Source: Filomicrobium insigne | GTDB taxonomy: Bacteria; Pseudomonadota; Alphaproteobacteria; Rhizobiales; Hyphomicrobiaceae | Direction: 5' to 3' | Assembly (NCBI RefSeq): GCF_900104305.1 | Contig: NZ_FNJC01000003.1 | Coordinates: 558,001 to 622,000 of the forward strand | DNA: 64,000 nucleotides | Part shown: positions 51,370-60,352 of the stretch, piece after piece | Layout: every line of letters begins with the position of its first letter | Numbering within the stretch: position 1 is the stretch's first letter | The notes under the pieces: model-generated | The model's database searches: none | What the model saw: the letters and a program-made list of their open reading frames with translations, nothing else | What the model was told of the DNA's origin: nothing | Translations under genes and position numbers: made by a program

Positions 51370-52998
51370 ATGCCAGCCTACGATGCGGTCGTCATCGGTT
51401 CTGGCTACGGCGGTGGCGTCGCCGCATCCCGCCTCGCGCGCATGGGGCTGCGCGTGGCGATCCTGGAACAGGGGCGGCTTTGGCGTCCCGGCGACTTTCC
51501 GATCACGGCCAAGGCGCGGCGCAAGACGACACGGTTAACAGGCCGCGCACCGAGACTCGGTGATCCCACGGGCCTGTACTACCTCTCCGTTGGCAAAGGA
51601 CTGACCGTGTTCGGCGCATCTGGGCTCGGCGGTGGATCGCTGATCAACGCCGGCGTTGTTCTGCGACCCGATCTGAACAGATTGCGCAAGGCCGGCTGGC
51701 CTGAGGCGGTCATCGGCGACGGACGTCTGCGCGAAGGGCTTTCCAGAGCAGAGACGATGCTGGGCGTCGCGCCAGTCCCTCATCCGCAGCGCTTTGCCAA
51801 ATATGCCGGGATGCGCCGGGCGGCCGAAGCTGTCGGCTGCAAGGTTCAGTTGCCGCCCATGACGATCTCGCATCGTCCCGGACCGAACGCTGCGGGCGTC
51901 ATGCAGTACGCCTGCAAGTACTGCGGAGACTGCTGGTCGGGGTGCAACGTAGGTGCGAAGAACACCGTTGGCATCACCTACATTGCCGATGCGGTGGACC
52001 ATGGAGCGACGGTCCTTTGCGAGAGCCGTGTCCAGATGATCTCCAAGGCAGCAAACGGCTGGGCGGTCGTTGTCCAGGATCTGTCCGGCGAAAACGCTTG
52101 CGCGCCCAGGCGCATCGAGGCGCCGATCGTCGTTCTCGCTGCCGGCACGCTGGGCACCACGGAATTGCTTTTGCGCGCGCAGGAGCATGGCCTCAAACTT
52201 TCGACAAAGCTGGGTGAGAATTTTTCAGCGAACGGAGACGACCTCGTCATCGCGAGCGGCCTTGACGAACCGGTCAATGCCATTGCCACGGGCTTCCCGT
52301 CTCAGGCACCACGAGGAGCCGCAACGGTTGGACCTCACAGCATGGCGCTGATCGATCTCGGCGACGATGATGGGCCGTTGTGGATTCACGACGGTACCAT
52401 GTTGACCGTCATGGCCGGGCTCGCCCCCGTCAAGAATTTGCTGCAACTGAACATCACGCGTGCCCGTAAGCTTCTCAAGGACGGCATTTACGGCAACGAA
52501 ATGAGCCGGACACAGCTCCTCTACGTCGTCGCGCATGACGACGCCAGCGGCCGCCTGAAACTTCAAAACGACCGCGTAATCGTCGACTGGCCAGGCTACA
52601 GCAGCGCACCGGAACGCCAAAGAGCGGAGCAGAAGGTCAAGGCGTTGATCGAAGGCGTCGGAGGCGTATTCAGCCCCAATCCGTTTACGATGAGGGCTTT
52701 CGGCGGCAACCGGATCATAGCCCACCCCCTCGGCGGATGTGGAATGGGTGACACGGTGGAGAACGGCGTCGTCGCACACGACGGTCGGGTATTTGACCCG
52801 GCAAAGGGACCCACAGGTGTTCACGATGGGCTTTACGTATGCGACGGCGCAGCCGCCCCATCCGCGATCGGCGTCAGCCCGCTCTTGACGATTACCGCGC
52901 TGGCGGAACGCGCGATGATATTGGTTGCCGAACGCCTCCAGAGAAAGCTCGACGTCACATCCGCACCGCTGCGTCCACTCCGCGATGCCGCGATGTAG
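51370..52998 (+). CDS. GMC-family oxidoreductase with a four-cysteine cluster
   Basis: Flavoenzyme of the glucose-methanol-choline group, nearest in motif to the cholesterol-oxidase-like branch; it oxidises an alcohol or sterol-like substrate. The FAD loop IGSGYGGG is at residues 9-16, and the C-terminal segments AHPLGGCGMGD and SAIGVSPLLTITALAERAM are typical. Residues 182-192 hold C182-x2-C185-x2-C188-x3-C192, a spacing that could hold a [4Fe-4S] cluster; most relatives have fewer of these cysteines. The start is uncertain (ATG 51337 is possible). Product about 542 residues; substrate unknown. Confidence 0.85.
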   Translation: MPAYDAVVIGSGYGGGVAASRLARMGLRVAILEQGRLWRPGDFPITAKARRKTTRLTGRAPRLGDPTGLYYLSVGKGLTVFGASGLGGGSLINAGVVLRPDLNRLRKAGWPEAVIGDGRLREGLSRAETMLGVAPVPHPQRFAKYAGMRRAAEAVGCKVQLPPMTISHRPGPNAAGVMQYACKYCGDCWSGCNVGAKNTVGITYIADAVDHGATVLCESRVQMISKAANGWAVVVQDLSGENACAPRRIEAPIVVLAAGTLGTTELLLRAQEHGLKLSTKLGENFSANGDDLVIASGLDEPVNAIATGFPSQAPRGAATVGPHSMALIDLGDDDGPLWIHDGTMLTVMAGLAPVKNLLQLNITRARKLLKDGIYGNEMSRTQLLYVVAHDDASGRLKLQNDRVIVDWPGYSSAPERQRAEQKVKALIEGVGGVFSPNPFTMRAFGGNRIIAHPLGGCGMGDTVENGVVAHDGRVFDPAKGPTGVHDGLYVCDGAAAPSAIGVSPLLTITALAERAMILVAERLQRKLDVTSAPLRPLRDAAM

Positions 52999-53029
52999 GG
53001 AGTGCCGCTCCTAGCACCCGTTTGACTCA

Positions 53030-53076
53030 CGTATAATCCAACGGTTATACGTCAATCCATAACCGCTGAGTTATGG
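53030..53076 (+). promoter_or_regulatory. Promoter/operator region of the ArsR operon
   Basis: Overlapping inverted repeats lie just before the ArsR gene: CGTATAA/TTATACG (53030-53036, 53045-53051), CGGTTAT/ATAACCG (53042-53048, 53059-53065) and CCATAAC/GTTATGG (53057-53063, 53070-53076). A perfect TATAAT (53032-53037) lies in the first. This suggests self-repression by the ArsR-family protein. Confidence 0.6.
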
Positions 53077-53082
53077 ATATCA

Positions 53083-53406
53083 ATGTCGAACGCTCCCGAC
53101 CAGCTCTTCAAAACGCTCGCCGATCCGACGCGGCGGGCCATCTTCGAGCGGTTGTGCCGCAACGGAGAGCAGACCGTCGGGGCCCTGACGGCTCACGCGG
53201 GAATCTCACAACCGGCCGTCTCAAAGCATCTTGCAATCCTGAAGCAGGCCGGCCTGGTGCATGACCGCCATGAAGGCCGCCAAACGCATTACAGCGCCCA
53301 GGTTGAAGCGTTGGCCCCACTGATCGATTGGACAAGCCAGATGGCTGGATTCTGGGAGAGCCGGTTCGACGACCTCGAAGACTTACTGAGAAGGATGGAT
53401 CAATGA
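53083..53406 (+). CDS. ArsR-family transcriptional regulator
   Basis: Winged-helix repressor of 107 residues: FKTLADPTRRAIFERL, then the recognition helix ISQPAVSKHLAILKQAGLV, then a wing with RHEGRQTHYS. No metal-binding cysteine motif is seen, so it is of the non-metal type usually paired with SRPBCC proteins. Its stop overlaps the next gene (ATGA). Overlapping inverted repeats upstream suggest autoregulation. Confidence 0.93.
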   Translation: MSNAPDQLFKTLADPTRRAIFERLCRNGEQTVGALTAHAGISQPAVSKHLAILKQAGLVHDRHEGRQTHYSAQVEALAPLIDWTSQMAGFWESRFDDLEDLLRRMDQ

Positions 53407-53822
53407 CCGAAACGCGTTCTGTCGCTGTCGAACGTGAGATCCCCCATCCGCCGGAAAAGATCTGGCGCGCGCTCACGCAACCGCACCTGATTGAGGAATG
53501 GCTCATGAAGAACGACTTCAAGCCGGTCGTTGGTCACCAGTTCAATCTTCGCGGGGACTGGGGCGGCGTCCTGGACTGCGAGGTTCTCGCCATCGAGCCG
53601 AACAAGGCGTTGTCCTACACCTGGAATTTTGCGCACGATGATGCGGCCTACAATCTCAAGAGCGTGGTGACCTTTACACTCACACCCACGAGCTCAGGCA
53701 CCCTCCTGCGCATGGAGCAGTCGGGCTTCCGGCCGGATCAGAAGCAGGCTTTCGGCGGCGCTCAAGCCGGGTGGCAGAAGTTCTTCGCGAACTTGGAGCA
53801 AGTTTTGGCGAGGACGGACTGA
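53403..53822 (+). CDS. SRPBCC/AHSA1-domain protein
   Basis: 139-residue START-like fold protein. VEREIPHPPEKIWRALTQP and a later GWQKFFANLEQVL frame the Aha1-like domain, which makes a cavity for a hydrophobic ligand; the ligand is not known. It is coupled to the ArsR gene by a four-base overlap, the common arrangement of this pair, so it is presumably controlled by that regulator. Confidence 0.9.
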   Translation: MTETRSVAVEREIPHPPEKIWRALTQPHLIEEWLMKNDFKPVVGHQFNLRGDWGGVLDCEVLAIEPNKALSYTWNFAHDDAAYNLKSVVTFTLTPTSSGTLLRMEQSGFRPDQKQAFGGAQAGWQKFFANLEQVLARTD

Positions 53823-53886
53823 AGTCAGTTGGCTTGAAATGAATGCCGCCGCCAAACAGGTGCCTCACAATCAAAAGGAGCTTCGC

Positions 53887-54114
53887 ATGACCCGGAACAA
53901 TTGGATTCGGCAATTTCATCGCTGGGTGTCCATCATCTTCACGGCGACCGTCATCGCCAACTTCGTCGCCGTGGGGCTGGGCGAACCTCCCGCCTTCGTG
54001 GTCTACATGCCGCTGCCGCCGCTGTTCCTGCTCCTTTTGACCGGCCTGTATATGTTCGTGGCTCCGTATGCCGCCAAGTGGCGCCGCGAAGGGCAAACCG
54101 TCGGGCAGGGATGA
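53887..54114 (+). CDS. Small membrane protein, two helices
   Basis: 75 residues. An amphipathic start (MTRNNWIRQFHRWV) leads into two hydrophobic stretches (SIIFTATVIANFVAVGLG; LPPLFLLLLTGLYMFVAPYA). I do not recognise a family name. The ATG has a perfect AAGGAG seven bases upstream, so translation is likely. It sits in the ArsR operon, six bases before the DUF1801 gene. Confidence 0.7.
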   Translation: MTRNNWIRQFHRWVSIIFTATVIANFVAVGLGEPPAFVVYMPLPPLFLLLLTGLYMFVAPYAAKWRREGQTVGQG

Positions 54115-54120
54115 TCGCGG

Positions 54121-54624
54121 ATGGCTGACAAGACACCCAAGAAATCAACGACGGCCGCGAAGAAGCCCGCAGCAAAGAAAGCCGCCAAACCGCCCAAGGC
54201 GATGCCGAAACCGAAGCCCCGCGAAGTCGTCCTGCTGTCAGGCGGCAATCCGCAAATCGCCAAGGGCTATGGTGATGCGCCGGTCCAGGCTTACATCGCG
54301 GCCATGCCCGGATGGAAAAGCGACGTGGGCCGCCGCCTTGACGCGCTCATCGAAAGCGCCGTCCCTAACGTGAACAAAGCCGTCAAATGGAACTCTCCCT
54401 TCTATGGTCTCGAAGACAACGGTTGGTTCCTCAGCTTTCACTGCTTCACGAAGTACATCAAAGTGGCGTTCTTCCGCGGCGCATCGCTGAAGCCCATGCC
54501 GCCCGGCACATCGAAACAAAAAGATGTGCGCTATCTCGACATCTACGAGCACGACGAACTCGACGAAACCCAATTCGCGGATTGGGTGAAACAAGCGAGC
54601 AAGTTGCCGGGGGAGAGGATGTGA
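54121..54624 (+). CDS. DUF1801-domain protein with basic N-terminal tail
   Basis: 167 residues. The first 35 are Lys/Ala/Pro rich; the rest is a DUF1801 (YdhG-like) domain with KWNSPFYGLEDNGWFLSF and FTKYIKVAFFRGASLKP. DUF1801 proteins resemble frataxin-like or iron-chaperone folds, but no biochemical role is firm. It is last in the ArsR operon and is followed after 40 bases by another gene that also ends in a DUF1801 domain. Confidence 0.82.
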   Translation: MADKTPKKSTTAAKKPAAKKAAKPPKAMPKPKPREVVLLSGGNPQIAKGYGDAPVQAYIAAMPGWKSDVGRRLDALIESAVPNVNKAVKWNSPFYGLEDNGWFLSFHCFTKYIKVAFFRGASLKPMPPGTSKQKDVRYLDIYEHDELDETQFADWVKQASKLPGERM

Positions 54625-54664
54625 GGTAGGGCGTTTTAGCCTCAGGGAATGTATATTGTTCTAA

Positions 54665-56296
54665 ATGTCAGAGACAACCAAAGATGACTTAGCCAAGCGT
54701 CGCGTTCCTGCGCTGATCACATATTTAAGTCCTTTCCGCATCGTCGAGAAGGATGATGCCGCTGAACCGTGGTCTGCCACAATCCAGCAAGTGAACAGAG
54801 GTAGTTGGGACTACGTTGCGCTGCATGAGATCATGGGCGGCGTAAACGTCGGACTTGAAACCCCTTATCACATGGTCGTCGCACGCGACGGTGCCCTAGC
54901 GCTTCCACCGATTCCCGAACTGCGATCGGACCAAGTCGCCGTCGAATACTTCAACCGCTGTCTTGCCGCTCTACTTCTCGGTGGCATCTATTGCGAGGCG
55001 ATCAATCTCGACAGTTTAGAGCTTGGCTGTATCATCGACTGGAAATACGTTCGTAGCCAACGCACCGGCACTTCAGCCGCAAATAATTTTCACAACCATA
55101 TCCGTTATCAAAACGCTTCGGCACTTGAAGCAATCCATCTCTATAGGCCGCGATCGGTAAAACTTAGCGCGCTCTACTCCGCGATGCGAACAGGACTAGA
55201 CGCGTTGAAGCGATTGGAGCCCATGCGCGGCGAATATCTTCTAAAGGGCGCGACGGGACTGGCGAGACGTGACTGGGGCACTGCACTTGCCAATCTCTGG
55301 ATCGTGACAGAACAATTGATAGAAGCACTTTGGAATCGGGAGATTGTTAAACCAACTCGCTTTCTCGATAATAGTAAAATGCGAAGAGATCAGCTAAATG
55401 ACAATCGCATCTGGACCGCCGCAACACGCATCGAGATGTTACATCAAAAAGGCGCCTTTGATTTGGCGGTGTTGAAGGCGCTATCCAAGGCCCGAAAGGC
55501 CCGTAACAACCTATCACATTCTGGCGTTCATCCTGCGGAAGTCGATGCATACAACTGCTATGCAGGAGTGCGCGCACTAATAACCACAGTGCTCGCAGAC
55601 AACACATTGCCATTGTTGCAATTAGACCTATCGGATCACGCCATTTCCGATCCGTTTGCGCCCCAAAAAGGAAGAAAGAGCTTCAAGCCTACATTTTGGA
55701 TGGCAATCCCAAAGCTCCCTGGTGAACAGGAGCTAGAGAAAGCGGAGGCGAGATTGCGGCATCAAGCTGCGTCCAAGGATAGTCAGACCGAATGGTCGGA
55801 TCGCAATGGACCTGAGCTAGATCCTGACGGGAAACGCAACATTGCCAGGCCCCAAAAAAATCCCGCATCACCCTCCCCCTCCCAGCTCATCGACGCCAAA
55901 ATCGAAGCGCTCGACGACTGGCGCGGCGCGATGCTCGTGCGGGTCCGCAGCGTCATCAAAAAGGCCGATCCCGAAATCGTCGAAGAGGTGAAATGGCGAA
56001 AGCCGTCGAACCCGAATGGCGTTCCGGTGTGGGAGCACAGCGGCATCATCTGCACCGGCGAAACCTATAAGGACAAAGTGAAGCTGACCTTCGCCAAGGG
56101 CGCGTCCTTGGACGACCCGTCAGGCCTCTTCAACGCCAGCCTCGAAGGCAATGCGAGGCGTGCCATCGATCTCCAAGAGGGCGACAAGATCGACGAAAAG
56201 GCATTGAAGGCACTCATCCGCGCCGCCGTCACCCTGAACACGTCCCACGCTAATTCTCGACCTGCCGGCGCGCAAAAGAAGAAAAAAGGCGTATAA
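54665..56296 (+). CDS. HEPN-like domain fused to a DUF1801 domain (novel architecture)
   Basis: 543 residues in two parts. Residues 1 to about 400 are unlike the neighbours: an alpha/beta start, then a helical segment (about 188-320) ending ARNNLSHSG, where Arg280-N-N-L-S-His285 fits the Rx4-6H motif of HEPN ribonuclease domains. Residues about 405-520 form a complete DUF1801 domain (SQLIDAKIEALDDWRG, GVPVWEHSGIICTGETYK), which elsewhere usually stands alone. The first part is visibly more AT-rich and uses rarer codons than flanking genes, suggesting an acquired piece joined to a resident DUF1801 gene. Nuclease activity is inferred only. Confidence 0.7.
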   Translation: MSETTKDDLAKRRVPALITYLSPFRIVEKDDAAEPWSATIQQVNRGSWDYVALHEIMGGVNVGLETPYHMVVARDGALALPPIPELRSDQVAVEYFNRCLAALLLGGIYCEAINLDSLELGCIIDWKYVRSQRTGTSAANNFHNHIRYQNASALEAIHLYRPRSVKLSALYSAMRTGLDALKRLEPMRGEYLLKGATGLARRDWGTALANLWIVTEQLIEALWNREIVKPTRFLDNSKMRRDQLNDNRIWTAATRIEMLHQKGAFDLAVLKALSKARKARNNLSHSGVHPAEVDAYNCYAGVRALITTVLADNTLPLLQLDLSDHAISDPFAPQKGRKSFKPTFWMAIPKLPGEQELEKAEARLRHQAASKDSQTEWSDRNGPELDPDGKRNIARPQKNPASPSPSQLIDAKIEALDDWRGAMLVRVRSVIKKADPEIVEEVKWRKPSNPNGVPVWEHSGIICTGETYKDKVKLTFAKGASLDDPSGLFNASLEGNARRAIDLQEGDKIDEKALKALIRAAVTLNTSHANSRPAGAQKKKKGV

Positions 56297-56336
56297 GGAG
56301 CGTAGCGAAACACTCTACCTCCAAAGCCGCAGGACG

Positions 56337-57119
56337 ATGCAAAGTCGCGATCCCGGACAATCAGCACCTGACAATTCTTCCGGAGCGGGCACTTGGGGCC
56401 GCCTCACGGATAACCTCGGTAATGACCTCATTGCCTACGGAATGTTTGCGCTGATGTTCCTGATCATTCTCGCGGGCTCGGCGGCCGATCACTACGGAGT
56501 GACATCGAAGGCCGAAACCGTAAAAAGCGATCTGGCAGCCCTGCCGGATGCAGTCGGACAGCCATCAGGCACACGGGCCGTGCTAACAGGAACGATCGCG
56601 CGTGATGAAGAACCGATATTCCAGCACTTTGTCGCCTACGTGGAAGAGTCCTACCACGGTTGTGGCAGACACCAAACCAGAACCTGGCAAGAGGAAACCA
56701 GCTGGAAAAAGACATTCCGCATCGACACATCCACTGGGGCAATGCGCCTTGCGCGACCCAACTACACTTTCTCGCCCCGCGTAAGTTGGTCAAACGATCC
56801 CGTGATTTCGGAATGGGACCACACCCAAGCAAGAACAACGGAACCTCCGGGAACGTGGACCCGTGCACGACGCTTTCGCGGTTTCGTGCCTGGCGGTCCC
56901 GTGATCGCTGTTGGTACCGTCACGCCTGACGGCACACTCGACGCCGAGTATCTGATCGGTGAAACGCTTGAAAATGTGGAGGAGCGCATTGTTTCCGCTG
57001 CGAGCGGTGAAGCCACGAACACGTCGTACTGGCTCGCGCTCATCAGCATCATCGGCTTGGGTCTATCTGTCGGACTCTTTCTCCGCGATCGCGTCAAAAA
57101 GGTCTTAGGTCCCGAGTAA
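56337..57119 (+). CDS. Unknown membrane protein with two terminal helices
   Basis: 260 residues. One membrane helix near the N-terminus (LIAYGMFALMFLIILAGSA, about 32-50) and one near the C-terminus (YWLALISIIGLGLSVGLFL, about 232-250) frame a domain of about 170 residues rich in Trp, Thr and Arg. VLTGTIARDEEPIFQHFVAY recalls GIDE/DUF3592-like membrane domains, but this is weak. The gene stands alone after the fusion gene and is convergent with the DUF1254 gene. Confidence 0.6.
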   Translation: MQSRDPGQSAPDNSSGAGTWGRLTDNLGNDLIAYGMFALMFLIILAGSAADHYGVTSKAETVKSDLAALPDAVGQPSGTRAVLTGTIARDEEPIFQHFVAYVEESYHGCGRHQTRTWQEETSWKKTFRIDTSTGAMRLARPNYTFSPRVSWSNDPVISEWDHTQARTTEPPGTWTRARRFRGFVPGGPVIAVGTVTPDGTLDAEYLIGETLENVEERIVSAASGEATNTSYWLALISIIGLGLSVGLFLRDRVKKVLGPE

Positions 57120-57220
57120 CTGAACATCTCCAGATCTGCCGAGCAGTGGCCCGTGCAAAGCTGACTTCACGCCGCAACTGGACACTGTGACCATTGAAGT
57201 CACAGCGTCCCGACTCTGCC

Positions 57221-58687
57221 TCACTGAATCGCAAGACTGGGAATCGCATCCATCTTCTTGATCGCCGGCGGCGTCCATTCACCCGTCAGTGCTTTCGTCT
57301 TCGGCGCATACAGACGCATCGTCAGGTTGAACGGCCCTTCTGGTGCCGGCAGCCAGTTTGCTTCCTTGTCCTTGCCGGGGTTCTCGCGCTGGAAATACAG
57401 ATCGAGAGATCCATCGGCATTCCGCTGCAATGGCATCCAGCTCGAAATGGCGAACCTATTTAGACTGTTGGCGACCTGAAAGCCCTCCTTGTCGTAAAGG
57501 GTTACTGACCAGAACGCATCGACCGGCGGGATATCCGCCTTGTCGAAATGCAGAACGTAGGCGTTACTGCCGTCGAGGGGCTTGCCCTCGCTATCGCCCA
57601 GGCTGAGCGGATAGATCGCATCCTCCGGCACATTGGCGCCGAGACCGAGCTGAGCCACGATTGCGCGCTTCAGGTAGTAATTCCCATAGACGCCCATCGT
57701 GTCAGTGTTCAACGACCAATGATTGGCTACCCGGGCAAGCGTCGGCAACTTCCAATCCATCAACTGCCGTGCAGCCTTCGGAGCGTTCTCCAACGCCGTT
57801 CTGATGACGGGATCAACGTTCGCAATGTCGAAGCTCTTGCCGGGTTCGATACCCAGCCGTTTCATCCGCGCCAGGATCGGCTGGTCCGTGCCATGGGGTG
57901 GGTTTTCCTTCAGCAGCTCGGCAGCATAGGCAAAGTACTTGCCGGCGGGCATCGTATCGACCTGCTCCTTTGGCGGCGTTTTCATGTCGACGCTTTGATC
58001 GATCTTATGTTCCGGCACTTTTGTCTCTCTGCCCCACTGCGTCAGAGGCGTGACCTTAAAGCCGTCCTGAATTTTGTGGACGGCCTCGTAATCCGAGGGG
58101 CCGTCCGTCTTGGTGCGTCCGATGACCCAGACATGAGGCGTCAGCGCGTCGATCCGCTGCGTGCCTGCCGGCAGCTTGAATTCTTCCGCAAACCGATCCC
58201 GCAGATCCGGCCGCCACCCTGGCGGTGCAATGAGGAAATTTGCAGCTTCGGTGCCTGTGGTCCGCCAACCCGGCGATGCAAACACGTCCGTCCACATATC
58301 GAGCATGGGAAGCAGGTAATAACGGCCGTCGGTATCTGGAACCGATATAACGACGGGCTCCTTGCTGAGATCGAGCCATGCGCTGGAATAAAGCGTATCG
58401 AAATTGGGCCGCACGACGCCCCTGTCTTCCGCTTTAGGATACGCGCGGACGTTCGCGAACCAGTTAGGCGGTCCACCATACGAACCGGAGTCAGGCTTCA
58501 GGTTCGTCAATTGCTTGCGCGTAACGTCCATCGTGACGATGGGATAAAAATAAATGTAGGCGTTAGTCGCGATCGCGTTGGCTTCATCCTCAGTCATCGA
58601 TTGCGATTTTGCTGAGGCGTTGCCCGTAGCAACCAGAGAAAAAATGAGAGCTGCCAAAACGTAATTGGCCACGGACGTCGACGTCAT
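57221..58687 (-). CDS. DUF1254/DUF1214 exported protein
   Basis: 488 residues. A signal peptide (VLAALIFSLVATGNASA) is followed by the DUF1254 domain (ANAIATNAYIYFYPIVTM, then VRPNFDTLYSSAWLDL and GRYYLLPMLDMWTDVF) and a C-terminal DUF1214 domain (FWSVTLYDKEGFQV). The family is widespread and probably periplasmic; its reaction is not established. GGAGGA lies before the ATG chosen. It is not close to any metabolic partner here. Confidence 0.9.
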   Translation of the reverse strand: MTSTSVANYVLAALIFSLVATGNASAKSQSMTEDEANAIATNAYIYFYPIVTMDVTRKQLTNLKPDSGSYGGPPNWFANVRAYPKAEDRGVVRPNFDTLYSSAWLDLSKEPVVISVPDTDGRYYLLPMLDMWTDVFASPGWRTTGTEAANFLIAPPGWRPDLRDRFAEEFKLPAGTQRIDALTPHVWVIGRTKTDGPSDYEAVHKIQDGFKVTPLTQWGRETKVPEHKIDQSVDMKTPPKEQVDTMPAGKYFAYAAELLKENPPHGTDQPILARMKRLGIEPGKSFDIANVDPVIRTALENAPKAARQLMDWKLPTLARVANHWSLNTDTMGVYGNYYLKRAIVAQLGLGANVPEDAIYPLSLGDSEGKPLDGSNAYVLHFDKADIPPVDAFWSVTLYDKEGFQVANSLNRFAISSWMPLQRNADGSLDLYFQRENPGKDKEANWLPAPEGPFNLTMRLYAPKTKALTGEWTPPAIKKMDAIPSLAIQ

Positions 58688-58908
58688 AAGTCCATCCTCC
58701 GTATTTGCCAGGCCACTAGAAATGATGGGTCTTCGCGCCGCAACCATAGGCGGCATGCGCAACGCGAGCACGGGCTAGCGGCAGGTATGGCTAACAACGT
58801 CCATTAGATACAGAGTAAGAACGCCTAATCGTTGCTGGACGTAACAACGTATTGGGCGGGTAATGCCGTGTTACGGACACCGACGTTTGCGGAATATTGG
58901 GCGATCCC

Positions 58909-60054
58909 TTAAGCGAACCGAGCAAGCGCCGGATGCAGCTTTGCGACCCGGGCTCGAACGCCCGGTGGAATTGAGTTCACGAGCGTCTTGAGGCGCGGGC
59001 GGCCCCAGCCGAGATATCCATTGACCCAGAGATAGCCGCGAAGACTTGAAGCCTTCGCATAGTCGTTCATGTCAACCACACCATCGGCCCAGTCCAGCTT
59101 GTGCTGCTCGCAGGGGCCCATGAAGTCATAACGCTCATAGCCAAACTCTTTGCAGAGCCGCAGATTATCTTCCGTCATCAGCAGCCCAGGGCTTTGCTTG
59201 TCGTAGTCGCTGTTGAACACAACGATATGGCCGCTGACGTTGTCTTTGCTCGCGAAGGAAATCTCTCCCGCAACGAGCTCGTCGCCACAGGTAAGCGCGA
59301 TGACACGGCAACCCGTAGAATACCCGCCAACCCCTTCGGCAACGTCGGCGAAGAACGCTGTCGTCCGCTGATCTGACAGCCCGCTCGAAACGATGCCTTT
59401 TTCCTTGAGCCAACGATGCTTCATCTCAATGATGCGCTCCGTCAGCACGCGCGCCTCGGCGCCGTCGTAATGAAACGCGTGATTGACAACGCCTTTCTCT
59501 TCCAGCTGCCGCAGCGAGCGCCGGCGCTTTTTCCGATGACGGGACGAATAACGTTCCGCGTAAGCATCAAAGCTGTCCGCGCTCGCCAGATCGACGTAAG
59601 GCGCCGAATCCTGTCGCGTAACCTGTACGCCGAGCTTCTTTAGAAGCGGCGTGATGGTGCCGTCGTCGCGCACCCGTCCAAGCGAGATGAAATCCGCGCT
59701 CACTTCACGGCGCAGATAGTCCCAGCCCATCTCCAGCAATTCGAGATCATCGGAAGACTTCTCGGCGAGCACATCGCCATACTGAGATACGGGCGCTCCG
59801 AGCCAGGTCAGATTGGTCATTCCGAAAACACGCTGGCGCACCATGGGCCAGACCATCACAAGCCGTCCGAACCGACGTCCCGTCAGGATGCACAGCTCCG
59901 TGCCGGAGCCTTCACCAAGGAAGTGATTGCACCAGTTCCAACACCAGCCAAAAGAAAGAAACGGATTGCTGAAGGCCCCGGAGCGGTCATAGAGCTCCGC
60001 CCATTCCTCAGCCAGCGCATCAAATTCGGCGCGGTCCGTAACAAGTTCGAGCAA
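58909..60054 (-). CDS. CelD/BcsL-type GNAT acetyltransferase
   Basis: GNAT-fold enzyme of the BcsL/CelD group, often linked to modification of extracellular polysaccharides. AEEWAELYDRSG begins the conserved part; RHRKKRRRSLRQLEEKG and the acetyl-CoA-side region GYERYDFMGPCEQHKLDWADG follow. The start is not clear: a TTG at 60054 with TGAGG upstream gives 381 residues, while the frame is open to 60291 with a Cys-rich stretch that looks unnatural. No polysaccharide genes are nearby. Confidence 0.82.
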   Translation of the reverse strand: MLELVTDRAEFDALAEEWAELYDRSGAFSNPFLSFGWCWNWCNHFLGEGSGTELCILTGRRFGRLVMVWPMVRQRVFGMTNLTWLGAPVSQYGDVLAEKSSDDLELLEMGWDYLRREVSADFISLGRVRDDGTITPLLKKLGVQVTRQDSAPYVDLASADSFDAYAERYSSRHRKKRRRSLRQLEEKGVVNHAFHYDGAEARVLTERIIEMKHRWLKEKGIVSSGLSDQRTTAFFADVAEGVGGYSTGCRVIALTCGDELVAGEISFASKDNVSGHIVVFNSDYDKQSPGLLMTEDNLRLCKEFGYERYDFMGPCEQHKLDWADGVVDMNDYAKASSLRGYLWVNGYLGWGRPRLKTLVNSIPPGVRARVAKLHPALARFA

Positions 60055-60352
60055 GAGACTTGCCTCATACTGTGGTGCGCCTTTGCGCTGTCCTTTGCGA
60101 TTGTGGCACCTCGACCCGAGGCAGGAGCCGTTCTGCAGATTACGGCAACTTTCACAAGTTCGCGTAAAGATCGGGCTATCGGCGCGATCGAAATTAGAGG
60201 AGCCGAAAAAGCTGTCTGCGGAAGCGAAGGCGTACATGGGGGCTGTCCGTATTACTTTGGAACATCTGCCCATGAACCCGGCAAACTTCATGCCGTCGCG
60301 TCACGCGTACACACAACCCGGAAAGGAAACGCCGTGCAGCCGCTGGGGTGCG

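Noticed and set aside
57548-58615. Open frame of 355 codons opposite the DUF1254 gene
   Set aside because: Antisense to a conserved exported protein with signal peptide and ribosome binding site; its own translation is without domains.
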